A DNA stretch of 47,388 nucleotides, taken from the NCBI GenBank assembly GCA_011523305.1, contig WTHB01000021.1:1-47388 (forward strand), in the 5' to 3' direction. The stretch comes from Planctomycetaceae bacterium (GTDB lineage Bacteria; Planctomycetota; Planctomycetia; Pirellulales; UBA1268). Both the position numbers and the translations under genes were made by a program. Of the stretch, positions 18,589 through 28,766 are shown in pieces (the stretch's first letter is position 1; each line of letters starts with the position of its first letter). The notes under the pieces were generated by a model. That model searched no databases, was not told where the DNA came from, and saw nothing but the letters and a program-made list of their open reading frames with translations.

Positions 18589-21500
18589 ACCTCGATCTTG
18601 CCCACGACCGAATCGATACCGGCCTCGTTGTGGAGGCGAGTGCCGGAACAGGCAAAACCTATTCCGTGGCAGCGCTTGTCACGCGGGAACTAGGTCTCCA
18701 GGAGGACCTGCGGATTGGGCAAATCCTAATCACCACCTTCACGCGGAATGCGGCCGCGGAATTGCGGCATCGTGTCCGCAAGCGACTGCTTGACACAGCG
18801 GCCGCGTTACGGGGAGGGCCGGTCGAGGCGACCGATGCGATCGCGGTCCTGCTCGCAACCGGAGGAGATGACCAGCGTCAGGTGCGGCGGCGCCGGCTTG
18901 AGCGGGCGTTGGTCGAATTTGACACGGCCACCATTTCGACCATCCACGGGGTCTGCAGCCGGGTGCTCCGGGCAGCCGGCATCGATCTTGCCGGTCTGGC
19001 GGATCCGGACGACACCGAGCGAATCGTTGCCGAGGTAGTCAATGATGCCGTCGTTGCTGCCGCCGCCGCAGGGACGCAGTGGGATGAGCCGCGGGTGCGT
19101 GATCTGGTGACGGTGCTGTTGAGCGATCCGTTCATTGAACCGTGGCATGATGAATTAGCAGATGATCCGGAGACACGGGCCCGCCTGGCGGCACTTGGGC
19201 CGCTGCTCACCGCATGTGTCGAGCGGGTTCACGCGGCGCTGGCCACAACGCCCGACCCAAATGATCTGCTCAGGCAGGCACATCAGTTGCTGGTCGATCC
19301 CGAGCGGGCAGGGCTCCGCAAGCTGCTCGCTCGGCGGTTTCAGCTCGCGATTGTCGATGAAGCCCAGGACACCGATCGCCTCCAGTGGGATTTTTTCCGG
19401 CGGCTGTTCCCCGGCATCGATGGTCGCCCGTTGGTGAGCGTCGGTGATCCGAAGCAGGCGATCTATGGGTTTCGTGGGGCTGACGTTCGGGCCTACGTCG
19501 ATTTTGCGAGTCGGGCTAAACACCATCGCACCCTGACAATCAACCGGCGGTCCGACCAGCCACTCCTGGACCAGCTCAACGCAGCCTTCGCCGGTGCCGA
19601 CTTCGGACAGGGGATCAGCTATCTCGATGTTGCTGCCCCCGCAACGCGGCAGGCCTCCTGTCTGACTGGGATCGACGCGAGTGTTGAGTTCATCGATATC
19701 GGTGAGACAGCCAACCAGCAAGGACTTGTTACGCCAGCAGTTGGAGCAGTGCTCCGGCTGTTGGGGCAGGGAGCGCTAACGCCACCTGGCTGCTCTCAGG
19801 CCCGGCCGGTCCTGCCGAAGGATATCTGCGTGCTCGTCCGAACGAGCCGGGTGGGCCAGCAGATTGAACAGCGGCTGGCCCAAAGCGGCGTGCCAGCGGT
19901 CAGTGGCGGCACGATCAGTGTGATGGCCAGTGACATGGCCCTCGATGTTCGGCTGCTGCTTGAGGCAATGGAGCGACCAGCCAGCACTGGCCGCGTCCGC
20001 CGGGCGGCGGCCACCCGGTTCTTTGGCTACTCGTTGGCCGAAACGGGGCTGCTTGATGAGACCAGGCTTCATGCGGTGCAAGAGCGGCTGATGCAGCTGA
20101 CGGCGATTCTCCAGAAACAGGGGCTGGCTGCGTTGGGGGTAGCGATTGAAGCGGACGAGGCAATGATGGCACGGATCGTTGCCGGTCGCAGCGGGGAGCG
20201 GCAGGTGACTGATTTTCTCCACATCATGGAGGTCCTCGACGCAACCGGTCCGCAGCGGGGCTGCACACCTCAGCAGGCTGTCGAGGCGTTTCACCAGCTG
20301 GAGGCCAAGAACCCCTTGCATGAGTTGGTCAGCCGCCGGGTCGAGAGTGACGCCGCTGCGGTGACCATTCTCACCATGCATGCAGCCAAAGGGCTGCAGT
20401 TTCCCTGTGTCGTGGTGGCTGATCTGTGGAAGCCGGCAGAGGCGAAGCAGCGGGGGCAAGCGCGACCGGCGGTCTTTTATGCCGAGGATGGGCGGAGGTA
20501 TGTCGACCTTGGGCATGCGGTCTCCCAGCCGTCAGGCCATGCCCGGCAGCGGCAGCAGGCGGCGGAGAATGAGGAGGCGCGGCGGCTGCTTTATGTGGCC
20601 GCGACTCGGGCAGAGCACTATCTCGGCATCGTGGTGCCCAGCCATGATTCGCCGAGCATTCTCCATGAGACCATCACATTGCCGGAAGGTCTGCTTCCTG
20701 CCGACCAGTTGCCGCAGCGACTCATCCGTAGCCTGCCGCTGGAGGCGGATGCTGACCAATCGCTCGACCTGGCGGCACTGCCGACGGTTGGGCGAACCGA
20801 GCGGCGGATGTCCTTTACAGGCCTGGTCGCTCTTCGGGGCCGAGACGATCCGTATGCACCCGAAGGCGGCGGCTATGACGAGCCGGTGCAGCCGGGCACC
20901 AGTCAGCCCACCGGCCCGGGTGCGATTGACACCAGCGAGCATGCTGTGATCGACCTGCCGGCCGGGGTGGCAGTCGGCCGGATTGTTCACGAGGTGTTTG
21001 AGCGAGTCGATCCGACGGCGGAGCCCCTTGAGGATGAGGTGCGGCGGGTGGTCCAGCAGCGGGCGGTGACAGGCCGGTTGAAGCATGCCCAGGAGAATCT
21101 TGTTGCCATGGTCTGTGAAACCCTGCGGACCCCGCTGGGAGGACCATTCGGATCGCTCACCCTGGCTGCGGTGCCACCTGCCCAGCGGCTGCCTGAGTTG
21201 GACTTTGAAATGGGACTGGCCAGCCTGACTGCTGGAGTGCGGGCGCGATCGATTGGCCGCCTGCTGACGGAGTTCCTGCCTGCGGATGACGTGCTGGCAG
21301 GCTATGCCGCCACGCTTGCCGGGCCCGCCTTCGATCTGCCTGTTGGTGGTCTCCTGACCGGGTCGATCGATGCGCTGCTCGGTCTGCCGGAGAGTCAGCC
21401 CGAGCAGCCGAGGCTGGCGATCTGTGACTACAAGAGCAATCGGCTGCATGCCAGCGGAGCGACTGATCCACTGCAGGCGTATACACCAGATCGGCTCGTG

Positions 21501-21773
21501 GCGGCGATGGCTGAGCATCACTATCCGCTGCAGGCATTGCTGTATGGCACGGCGGTCACCCGCCTGCTGCGGTGGCGGCTGCCGGCCGTCGATCCCGATG
21601 ACTGTCTCGTCGGTGTTGTCTATGCCTTCATCCGGGGCATGAAAGGTCCGACGACGCCCCACGATGCCAGTGGACAGCGGTGTGGTGTCTTCGTCTGGAA
21701 GCCCCCCCGTGGCCTCTGGCGTGCGTTGAGCGATCTGCTGGTACACCGGCGATTCGAGGAGGTCTCTGCATGA
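18585..21773 (+). CDS. recB: Exodeoxyribonuclease V beta subunit (UvrD-like helicase/nuclease)
   Basis: Walker A EASAGTGKT; IVDEAQDTDRLQWDFFRRLF; VGDPKQAIYGFRGAD; nuclease motif GSIDALLGL...LAICDYKSNRL. Confidence 0.95.
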   Translation: MNLDLAHDRIDTGLVVEASAGTGKTYSVAALVTRELGLQEDLRIGQILITTFTRNAAAELRHRVRKRLLDTAAALRGGPVEATDAIAVLLATGGDDQRQVRRRRLERALVEFDTATISTIHGVCSRVLRAAGIDLAGLADPDDTERIVAEVVNDAVVAAAAAGTQWDEPRVRDLVTVLLSDPFIEPWHDELADDPETRARLAALGPLLTACVERVHAALATTPDPNDLLRQAHQLLVDPERAGLRKLLARRFQLAIVDEAQDTDRLQWDFFRRLFPGIDGRPLVSVGDPKQAIYGFRGADVRAYVDFASRAKHHRTLTINRRSDQPLLDQLNAAFAGADFGQGISYLDVAAPATRQASCLTGIDASVEFIDIGETANQQGLVTPAVGAVLRLLGQGALTPPGCSQARPVLPKDICVLVRTSRVGQQIEQRLAQSGVPAVSGGTISVMASDMALDVRLLLEAMERPASTGRVRRAAATRFFGYSLAETGLLDETRLHAVQERLMQLTAILQKQGLAALGVAIEADEAMMARIVAGRSGERQVTDFLHIMEVLDATGPQRGCTPQQAVEAFHQLEAKNPLHELVSRRVESDAAAVTILTMHAAKGLQFPCVVVADLWKPAEAKQRGQARPAVFYAEDGRRYVDLGHAVSQPSGHARQRQQAAENEEARRLLYVAATRAEHYLGIVVPSHDSPSILHETITLPEGLLPADQLPQRLIRSLPLEADADQSLDLAALPTVGRTERRMSFTGLVALRGRDDPYAPEGGGYDEPVQPGTSQPTGPGAIDTSEHAVIDLPAGVAVGRIVHEVFERVDPTAEPLEDEVRRVVQQRAVTGRLKHAQENLVAMVCETLRTPLGGPFGSLTLAAVPPAQRLPELDFEMGLASLTAGVRARSIGRLLTEFLPADDVLAGYAATLAGPAFDLPVGGLLTGSIDALLGLPESQPEQPRLAICDYKSNRLHASGATDPLQAYTPDRLVAAMAEHHYPLQALLYGTAVTRLLRWRLPAVDPDDCLVGVVYAFIRGMKGPTTPHDASGQRCGVFVWKPPRGLWRALSDLLVHRRFEEVSA

Positions 21774-23443
21774 CGCCTCCTGCGATCCTTCACGACTATC
21801 GTCGGGCCGGAGCGATCGGTCGCGATGATATCTCGACGGCTGCTGTCATGGTGACGTTGGCTGATCGGGAGGGTGGCCAGGAGCCAGACCTGCTCGGCTG
21901 GCTGGGCCTCTGTCTCGCCCTCCGCACGGTCCGCGATGGTCATACCTGTGTCGATTGTGACCGGATCGGCGACTGGGCTGCGGGTCTCCAGTTGACGGGC
22001 GGAGCGCCACTGGCCTGGCCGCAGCAGGCAGCGGACTGGCTGGCAGCCCTGCGGGCGATTCCCACCCTCGTTGGTCAGCCGGGAGACCGCCGGCCATTCA
22101 TTCTCGACGGACACCGGCTCTATCTGGGTCGTTCCCTCGCCGAGGAGCAGACCATTGCCGCAACGCTCATGCAGGAACGCTGCAAACGGGTGCGGATTCT
22201 GCTGGGCGGCCCGGGAACCGGGAAGACGACCAAGGTCGCCCGCGATCTCGTTGAGCGTCTCACCCAGTTGCCTTCAGGCCAGCGGCCTCCCCGGCTGGCC
22301 CTCACCGCACCAACCGGCAAGGCGGCCTCGCGGATGACCGATGTCTTGCGGTCCCGGTGCCTCGAGACCGGGGCCCCGGCTGACGTGGTGGCCGCCGTCA
22401 CGGCCGAGCCGGCCCGGACCGTGCACAAACTGCTCGGCTTCAACCCGGCTGCCAAGCAGCCCTTCACCTACCATGCAGGCAATCGGCTGCCCCACGATCT
22501 CGTTATTGTCGATGAAGCCTCGATGCTTTCCAGTTCGCTGATGCATCATCTGCTGGTGGCTCTCGCCCCCGACGCTGAGATTCTTTTGGTGGGTGATCCA
22601 GACCAACTCGCCAGCGTTGCTGCCGGCACCGTGCTGGGTGATCTGGCGGTCTTTCGGGATGACCGGTTTGCCGCCCACCCTCTGCACGGACGCATTGAAA
22701 CCCTGACGATCAACCATCGAGCCAAATATGCCCCGGGGATCGTGGCCCTGGCCGATGCGATTCGTCGTGGTGATGCCGCAGCCAGTTTCGCGGTGTTGGA
22801 GAGCCGGGCGGCCGATGTCACCTGGGTCGATCCGACCCAGAGTCAGGCACTCGAAACGGTCACCGCCTTGGTTGTCGCGCAGGCGGACCGGCTGCGCGAG
22901 GTTGCGGAGAAGGGGGATGCCGATGCGGTGCTCACTGCCCACGCGGAGTTGCAGGTACTCTGCGGCCATCGCGAAGGGTCGCTGGGGGTTGCCGGCTGGA
23001 ATGCCCGGATTGAACAGCGGCTTGGTGTTGCCGCAGCCCTGCCTTGGTACGCCGGCCGTCCGGTCATGGTCACCCGCAACAGTCGGTCACTCGCCCTGTT
23101 CAATGGGGATGTCGGGGTGACGGTGCCGGTTGCCGGGCAGGCATCACGACTTGAGGCGATCTTCGGTCAGCCGGGGCAGACGGTGCGGGTGCCGGTCTCA
23201 CGGTTGGAGGATGTGGCGACCGTGCATGCCCTCACGATTCACAAGAGCCAGGGGTCGGAGTACGAGCATGCAGTGGTGGTGCTACCGGAGCGGCCCAGCC
23301 GCATCGTGACCAGAGAGTTGCTTTACACCGGGATCACCCGAGCCCGAAGCCGGGTGACGGTGGTCGGAAGCCGCGATGTCATTGAGGCCGCCATTGAAAA
23401 ACCGATTCGGCGGGCGACCGGGCTGGCCGAACGCATGGGCTGA
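21770..23443 (+). CDS. recD: Exodeoxyribonuclease V alpha subunit
   Basis: ATG at 21770 overlaps recB stop; Walker A LLGGPGTGKTT; VDEASMLSSSLM; VHALTIHKSQGSEYEHAVVVLP...LYTGITRARSRVTVVG. Confidence 0.95.
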   Translation: MTPPAILHDYRRAGAIGRDDISTAAVMVTLADREGGQEPDLLGWLGLCLALRTVRDGHTCVDCDRIGDWAAGLQLTGGAPLAWPQQAADWLAALRAIPTLVGQPGDRRPFILDGHRLYLGRSLAEEQTIAATLMQERCKRVRILLGGPGTGKTTKVARDLVERLTQLPSGQRPPRLALTAPTGKAASRMTDVLRSRCLETGAPADVVAAVTAEPARTVHKLLGFNPAAKQPFTYHAGNRLPHDLVIVDEASMLSSSLMHHLLVALAPDAEILLVGDPDQLASVAAGTVLGDLAVFRDDRFAAHPLHGRIETLTINHRAKYAPGIVALADAIRRGDAAASFAVLESRAADVTWVDPTQSQALETVTALVVAQADRLREVAEKGDADAVLTAHAELQVLCGHREGSLGVAGWNARIEQRLGVAAALPWYAGRPVMVTRNSRSLALFNGDVGVTVPVAGQASRLEAIFGQPGQTVRVPVSRLEDVATVHALTIHKSQGSEYEHAVVVLPERPSRIVTRELLYTGITRARSRVTVVGSRDVIEAAIEKPIRRATGLAERMG

Positions 23444-23477
23444 GGCTGGCACCTTGTTGTGGTGGTCGGGTGGCGGT

Positions 23478-25919
23478 TCAGTCAGAGCCTGTGGCCTGAA
23501 TCTGAGGTGAGGGCTGAAGCAGGGTGGCCTGATGCTCATGGCAGGTGAAGAAGAGCACCTGATGCCGCTGGGCGAAGGCCTGGAGGAGGGCGACTGCCTC
23601 GCTGACGCGATCTGCGTCGAAGTGCACCAGCGGATCATCCAGCATGATGAACCCATCCGCAACGCCGAGATAGCGTTCCGCGAGGGCCAGCCGCACGGCG
23701 AGGGCAAGAGCCCCGCCTGCTCCCTGGGAGAGCCGCTCCGGCGGCAGGCTGACAGCCCCGCGGGTGATGCGGGCCGGCAGGGTGCCGGTGAAGTCGAGCG
23801 AGGTTGTCTCAGCGGTGATGCCGCTGAACAGTTCGGTGACCCGCTCGCCGAAGGTCTCGAGGATCGTGTCGGTATTGGCCTGGGCTGTGACCTGCCCGAG
23901 GACGTCAGCAATCCGCTCGTAGCAGCGGCCCGTTTCCCGCACTCGCTCAAAGGTGCGTTCGGCGGCCTCCGCCTGTTCGGCAACATCTTCGCTGCGGCGT
24001 TCCCCCAGGCTTGCCTCGAGGCTGGCCCGCTCCGCTGCCAGGGCTGCCCGGGGTTCGCGACTGCTGTTCAGGCGTTGTTGGGCCGCATCGAGGCTGGCGA
24101 TGACCGCCTCAGCGGTCTCAAAGCCCTCCGGGAGGGATGGCAAAGCCGCCACGGCTGCAGTTGCCTCGCGCAGGTGCTGTTGCGCGGTGAGGACTGCCAG
24201 ACCGAGCTGTTCCAGTGTGTTGTGGGCCGCCTGGTACTCCTCCAGCGTCTTCCGCTGACTGGCCGCTTCATGGTCACCTCGCGACATCGTCTGGCGGAGG
24301 CTTTCGAGTTCGGCTTCAAGCGTGGCAATGTTTCGGGTGGGTGGCAGTGTCGTGATGCTGGCGACCGCAGCCTCCCACTGGTCGAGTGTGCGGTCCTGCA
24401 GCAGGGCGTTGAATGTTTGTTCTCTGGTGCTGGCCTCACGGGTGAGGGCTGCATGCTGGGCGGCCTGATTTCGTGCCGCAGCGGCGCTGGGCATTCCACA
24501 GCCGCTGAGTGTCGTGGCAAGTTCTTCCCGGGCCGTTTTGAGTTCAGTGAACAATGCCGACAGGTCGGCTCCTCCACTGTCGACCGTGAGCCTCAGGTCC
24601 CCTGTCTCCAGTTGCACCCGGCCGGCGGCTGTGCCCTCAGTCGGTTCGGTGGTGAGGGGCAGGGACTCCGTCGGCTCTGTTCCCCGGGTCAGCTGGACCG
24701 TCGCCGGTGCCGTCGGTTCGATCTGCCAGCGGAGTTCCCGGGCAGCCAACTGGGTTTCAATGCGGGTGATCACCTCCTCGATGCGATTGATGGCCGCCAG
24801 GCTTTCAGCATCGGGATGCGGCTGGGCAGCGGCAGCCCGGCAAGCTGTTTCGTGGTCGGCCTTGGCTTTAAGGATCGCCTGGTGACTCGCCAGGAGACCC
24901 GCCGCCTGCTCACGCCGGCGGGCGGTGCTGAGTTCCTCGCGGAGTTTGGTGTCGGTATCGATCAGCTGTGTCCGGCGGGCCTGCCAGGCCGAGGCTGCCG
25001 CATCGACAACGGGCCAGGTGGCAAAGGCTTTTTGTAGTCGGGCAGCCTCAGCCTCGAGCCGCGGGACCCGTTCATCGAGCGTCTTCCGTTCAGCGAGGTG
25101 GCTCCGGAGTCCACCGAACCGTTCCAGCAGCGATTCATCGGTCTGGTTTTGGGAAGCCAGTGCCGCCAGTTCGGTCGTCACTCGGTCAATGTCCTGTTCG
25201 ACCGCCAGAATCTGTCGCTGCTCTTCCACCAACCGCTGCCAGGCATACCAGGCCGCCAGAATCTCACCGACGCCCTGTTTCCACTCGTTCCCAACACCCT
25301 TTTCCTGACAATTCTGCCGCTGCGGCCGCTGCCGCTGATCATCCCAGCGGTTGAACAGCCGTTTGAGCCGCTCGCGAAGGGCCAGTTCAAGCTGCTGCTG
25401 GTCAACTTCACCAGCCGCGGCGGCTCCGGCCTGGGCCAGACTGCGGATGTCCCGGAGTGCACTCGCATTGGCTTCGAGCGCGGCAAGGGTGCGTTCCAGT
25501 TCGTCATGGCCGGTCACCAGAACATGGCGAAACGTGGCCTCGTTGTGGCCGAGCAGGTCGGCGAGCATCGTGGCGATCCGCTCTGGATTGGCCAGCGTTA
25601 CACCGGTCGCTGAGGTCAGGCTGACGGTTGCACCTGCCCCCCAGGTTTTGCTGAGGGTGTAGTGCGTGCCGCCATGCTCGAACTCGAGGGTGACGCTGGC
25701 GTGATCACCGCCAGGAAGCGGGAACCAGCAGGCGAGGGTGTCCCGCAGCCGCGCCGGTGTCAGGCCGCTGGGCGTGAACAGAGCGTGGCAGATGGCCTGT
25801 CGGAGCGTCGATTTGCCGGTTTCATTCGGGCCACTCACCACCGCGACTGGGGTGGCAAGATCCCAGGTGGTGTCCTGAAACCGGCCGAACGGATGCAGCC
25901 TGGCAGCGAGCAGCCTCAT
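23478..25919 (-). CDS. SbcC/Rad50-like (YhaN-like) coiled-coil AAA ATPase
   Basis: Walker A SGPNETGKST near N-terminus, long coiled-coil, ABC signature ERLSQGAGGALALAVRLAL, Walker B GFIMLDDPLVHFD. Confidence 0.88.
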   Translation of the reverse strand: MRLLAARLHPFGRFQDTTWDLATPVAVVSGPNETGKSTLRQAICHALFTPSGLTPARLRDTLACWFPLPGGDHASVTLEFEHGGTHYTLSKTWGAGATVSLTSATGVTLANPERIATMLADLLGHNEATFRHVLVTGHDELERTLAALEANASALRDIRSLAQAGAAAAGEVDQQQLELALRERLKRLFNRWDDQRQRPQRQNCQEKGVGNEWKQGVGEILAAWYAWQRLVEEQRQILAVEQDIDRVTTELAALASQNQTDESLLERFGGLRSHLAERKTLDERVPRLEAEAARLQKAFATWPVVDAAASAWQARRTQLIDTDTKLREELSTARRREQAAGLLASHQAILKAKADHETACRAAAAQPHPDAESLAAINRIEEVITRIETQLAARELRWQIEPTAPATVQLTRGTEPTESLPLTTEPTEGTAAGRVQLETGDLRLTVDSGGADLSALFTELKTAREELATTLSGCGMPSAAAARNQAAQHAALTREASTREQTFNALLQDRTLDQWEAAVASITTLPPTRNIATLEAELESLRQTMSRGDHEAASQRKTLEEYQAAHNTLEQLGLAVLTAQQHLREATAAVAALPSLPEGFETAEAVIASLDAAQQRLNSSREPRAALAAERASLEASLGERRSEDVAEQAEAAERTFERVRETGRCYERIADVLGQVTAQANTDTILETFGERVTELFSGITAETTSLDFTGTLPARITRGAVSLPPERLSQGAGGALALAVRLALAERYLGVADGFIMLDDPLVHFDADRVSEAVALLQAFAQRHQVLFFTCHEHQATLLQPSPQIQATGSD

Positions 25920-27043
25920 GACCGGGTGACCTCCTGAATGAGGTCATGGGCCAGCGTGACGGCATCCGGATGATCCGCATCATCAAGGAGGGCCGTGAGC
26001 AACTGCTCGGCCAACCCCCCGCTGGCATAGGTGGCGGCAATCCGCGCCTGGTCGATCTGCTCGTGCAGGTCGAGGTCGACGGTGAAGGAGAGAAATGGGG
26101 GCCGCAGTCGGTCGAGGGTGGCCTCCAGGGTTTGTCGGTCAGCAGCGGCGAGTCGGCCGGTCAGGTGCAGATCGAGGACGGTCGTCGCTGTATCACAGGC
26201 AGCGCAGGTGGCTTCCAGGCGGTCAATGTCGGCGGTTCCTGTCAGCGTTTCGTGGAGCCGTACAAACCGGATCGTGCCTGGCGTCAACTGTTCGTACCGC
26301 TCGACGCGGTTGCCGGCGCACTCGATCAGCCAGGCCGACCCACCGTGACGGCAGCGGACCGAGTCGGGGGTGTGGATGCCGGCCATGAAGAAGGGTGAGT
26401 TCGTGCCGGTTGGGGTGGTGGGAAACGGAACATGAATGTGCCCCAGCAGCCATGTGGCCAGGCCGGCCTGTTCGAGTGCGGCTGCATCCATCGTGAAGTA
26501 GCGGTCGGCGGCATCGAGCCCGAGACCGGTTACATTGCCATGGGCGATGCCGATGCGGAGGGCCGCTGCATCCTGGTCGGCCGTGGTCACCCAGCCAGTC
26601 GTCGGCTCTTGGCCGGTTTTGGAGGGGCAGGGACAGGGGAAAAAGTCGACCGGCTGACCAGCCACTTCGTACCGACGGACAGCCGGGCTGGAAAGCAGCT
26701 CGATCGTCGACGTGGCGTCGGTTGCCTTGCGGAATCGCTTCCAGACTTCGGTGTCGGCGTCACCGAAGAAGTCATGGTTGCCTGGCAAGACGAGGACAGC
26801 AGTCCCAGCAAAGCCCTGCAGGATCGTGGCAGTTCGCTCGACATCCGCCGCCTTGACTCGGGTGGAGTCGAACAGATCACCAGCCACCACGAAGAAGTCA
26901 GCCTGCCGGTCATTCGCCGTTTGGATGAGCCGAGCCAGGGCGGTAAATCGTTCCTCGATCAGTGCTGTCCGGGCAGCCTCATCATACGGACGAAACGGCA
27001 GGCCGATGTGGTTGTCGCCGGTGTGGACGATGCGGATGGGCAT
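25916..27043 (-). CDS. SbcD/Mre11-like (YhaO-like) metallophosphoesterase
   Basis: HTGDNHIGLPFR, VVAGDLFDS, VLPGNHDFFGD, GHIHVPF metal-binding motifs; start overlaps the ATPase gene (4 bp). Confidence 0.9.
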   Translation of the reverse strand: MPIRIVHTGDNHIGLPFRPYDEAARTALIEERFTALARLIQTANDRQADFFVVAGDLFDSTRVKAADVERTATILQGFAGTAVLVLPGNHDFFGDADTEVWKRFRKATDATSTIELLSSPAVRRYEVAGQPVDFFPCPCPSKTGQEPTTGWVTTADQDAAALRIGIAHGNVTGLGLDAADRYFTMDAAALEQAGLATWLLGHIHVPFPTTPTGTNSPFFMAGIHTPDSVRCRHGGSAWLIECAGNRVERYEQLTPGTIRFVRLHETLTGTADIDRLEATCAACDTATTVLDLHLTGRLAAADRQTLEATLDRLRPPFLSFTVDLDLHEQIDQARIAATYASGGLAEQLLTALLDDADHPDAVTLAHDLIQEVTRS

Positions 27044-27086
27044 GGTACGGAATCGTCCTGAGCGCGGGGCCTTGCCGGGAAGGGGC

Positions 27087-28349
27087 CTACGAGAACTTCA
27101 GCCGGGCTCCTGCCAGACGCCGGTGGAGTTCGGCCATCAGGTCGTCTTCGGCTGCCTCATCCTCGGCCTCGTAGGTGACGGAGAACCGGGTGAAGGCACC
27201 GCAGTCGTCCCAGGGCACCGTCGAGATAGAGAGTTCTTTGATCAGGAACTGCCCCGCCTCCGAGGCGTTGGCGAAGGCGAGGTCGCCTGCACCCGTGGGG
27301 CTCTTGGTGTAGAGGAAGTAGGTGCCGCCGGGCATTTCACACTCGAATCCGACCGCTCGCAGCACGCCGACGAGTTTTTCTAGCCGGCGGCGGTACTTCT
27401 CCCGGACTTGGCGGGGAATCTCCGGGTCGGCGAGCGCCGCAGCCGCGGCCTTTTGGATGGCGATGAACTGGCCCGAATCGCTGTTGTCCTTCACATCCGC
27501 GAAGGCCTGCACTAGTTTTTCGTGGCCGCAGACCCAGCCGAGCCGCCAGCCGATCATGTGGAAGCCCTTTGACATGGAATGGACCTCAACGCCCACTTCC
27601 TTGGCGCCGGGAATGGACAGGAACGACAGCGGCTCATCGTCATAGGAGAGCATCATGTGGGCGGCGTCCTGCACCACGATGATCCGGTTGGCCTTGGCGA
27701 ACGCGACCACCTTTTCATAGAAGGCCCGCGTCGCCGTCTTGCCGGTGGGGCTGTTGGGATAGCAGAGCACCAGCAGCTTCGTTCGGGCGAGGACGTCGGC
27801 CGGAATGCCATCGAGATCGGGGAAGTAGTCATGTTCCGGCACCAGGGGCAGTTTGTGGACCTCGCCACCGAACCAGCGGGTGGCGGTGCCGGCAACCGGA
27901 TAGCCGGGTACCGTCATCAGGGTGATATCACCCGGATTGATGAAGGCGGCCGGCAGCATCGCATAGGCCGTCTTCGAGCCGATGCAGTGGTTGACCTCTT
28001 TGGCGGGATCGAGCGCGATGCCGAACTCCCGCTGCATGAAGCCGGCGACCGCTTCCTTGAATTCGGTGATGCCGTTGTCGGCATAGCCGCGGTTCTCCGG
28101 CCGATCGATCTCCCGGCGCATCACGGCCCGAACGCTTTCCGGAGCCATTTCATCGTTCTCGCCAATGCCAAAGTCGAGCATGGCTCGCTCAGGGTGGTCA
28201 GCGAGGGCTTGCCGCTTGGCCCGTTTGATCAGTTCGAACTTGTAGATCTCGGTGCCTTTGCCGTAGCCAGCTCCGCCGATGCGTTCGGCAAAGCGATCCT
28301 GAAACCAAGGGTCGGTCGATTCGGGAGTGGCAGGGGTGGCAGTCGACAT
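27087..28349 (-). CDS. dapL: LL-diaminopimelate aminotransferase
   Basis: PLP aminotransferase fold I; GIGENDEMAP, ENRGYADNGITEFKEAVAGF, CYPNSPTGKTAT, VEVHSMSKGFHMIGWRLGWVCG. Confidence 0.88.
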   Translation of the reverse strand: MSTATPATPESTDPWFQDRFAERIGGAGYGKGTEIYKFELIKRAKRQALADHPERAMLDFGIGENDEMAPESVRAVMRREIDRPENRGYADNGITEFKEAVAGFMQREFGIALDPAKEVNHCIGSKTAYAMLPAAFINPGDITLMTVPGYPVAGTATRWFGGEVHKLPLVPEHDYFPDLDGIPADVLARTKLLVLCYPNSPTGKTATRAFYEKVVAFAKANRIIVVQDAAHMMLSYDDEPLSFLSIPGAKEVGVEVHSMSKGFHMIGWRLGWVCGHEKLVQAFADVKDNSDSGQFIAIQKAAAAALADPEIPRQVREKYRRRLEKLVGVLRAVGFECEMPGGTYFLYTKSPTGAGDLAFANASEAGQFLIKELSISTVPWDDCGAFTRFSVTYEAEDEAAEDDLMAELHRRLAGARLKFS

Positions 28350-28544
28350 GGGATCCTTTCTGGAGGGCAGCGTTCACCTGGGGCGGAGGGCAAGCGACCG
28401 CTGGTGCGGTAGCCCCACCTGCTCGAAGATAAAAGGTTCGACCGACAAATCCAAGCAGTGCCGCCGGCGGAGCGGTGCGAAGCCGACTTTGGGATGCAGC
28501 GTCACCGGCAATCACGCTAAAATGGTCAAAGGAGGAATCAGTCC

Positions 28545-28682
28545 ATGCGTACCTCAATTGTTCCCGTCGTCGTTCTGCGGTTCTGGCAGCCTGTCGCGGC
28601 CTCTGATTATGGGCCGCTCGATGGAGACTTTGACCCCTTCGATGATGACGAGGCGGTCGACGACCTGGTCACGTTTGAATGA
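28545..28682 (+). CDS. Candidate 45-aa small protein with acidic C-terminus
   Basis: AAAGGAGGA Shine-Dalgarno-like sequence 8-15 nt upstream of ATG; MRTSIVPVVVLRFWQPVAASDYGPLDGDFDPFDDDEAVDDLVTFE*. Not in supplied ORF track (too short). Confidence 0.5.
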   Translation: MRTSIVPVVVLRFWQPVAASDYGPLDGDFDPFDDDEAVDDLVTFE

Positions 28683-28766
28683 CCGGTTTGCCCGTGACGT
28701 GAAGAATTGCCGACGGGCTGAACAACTGGTGATGAGCCTGAGCCTGCGGCTGCGGTCGCTCAGCGG

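Noticed and set aside
20532-21746. 404-aa minus-strand ORF inside recB
   Set aside because: Shadow ORF opposite a motif-rich gene; low-complexity His/Arg/Gln-rich translation typical of GC-rich antisense frames.
23444-23477. Bidirectional terminator between recD and the SbcC-like gene
   Set aside because: No convincing inverted repeat in the 34-bp gap.
23532-25037. 501-aa plus-strand ORF
   Set aside because: Antisense to the SbcC-like ATPase with Walker and signature motifs; no recognisable domain in this frame.
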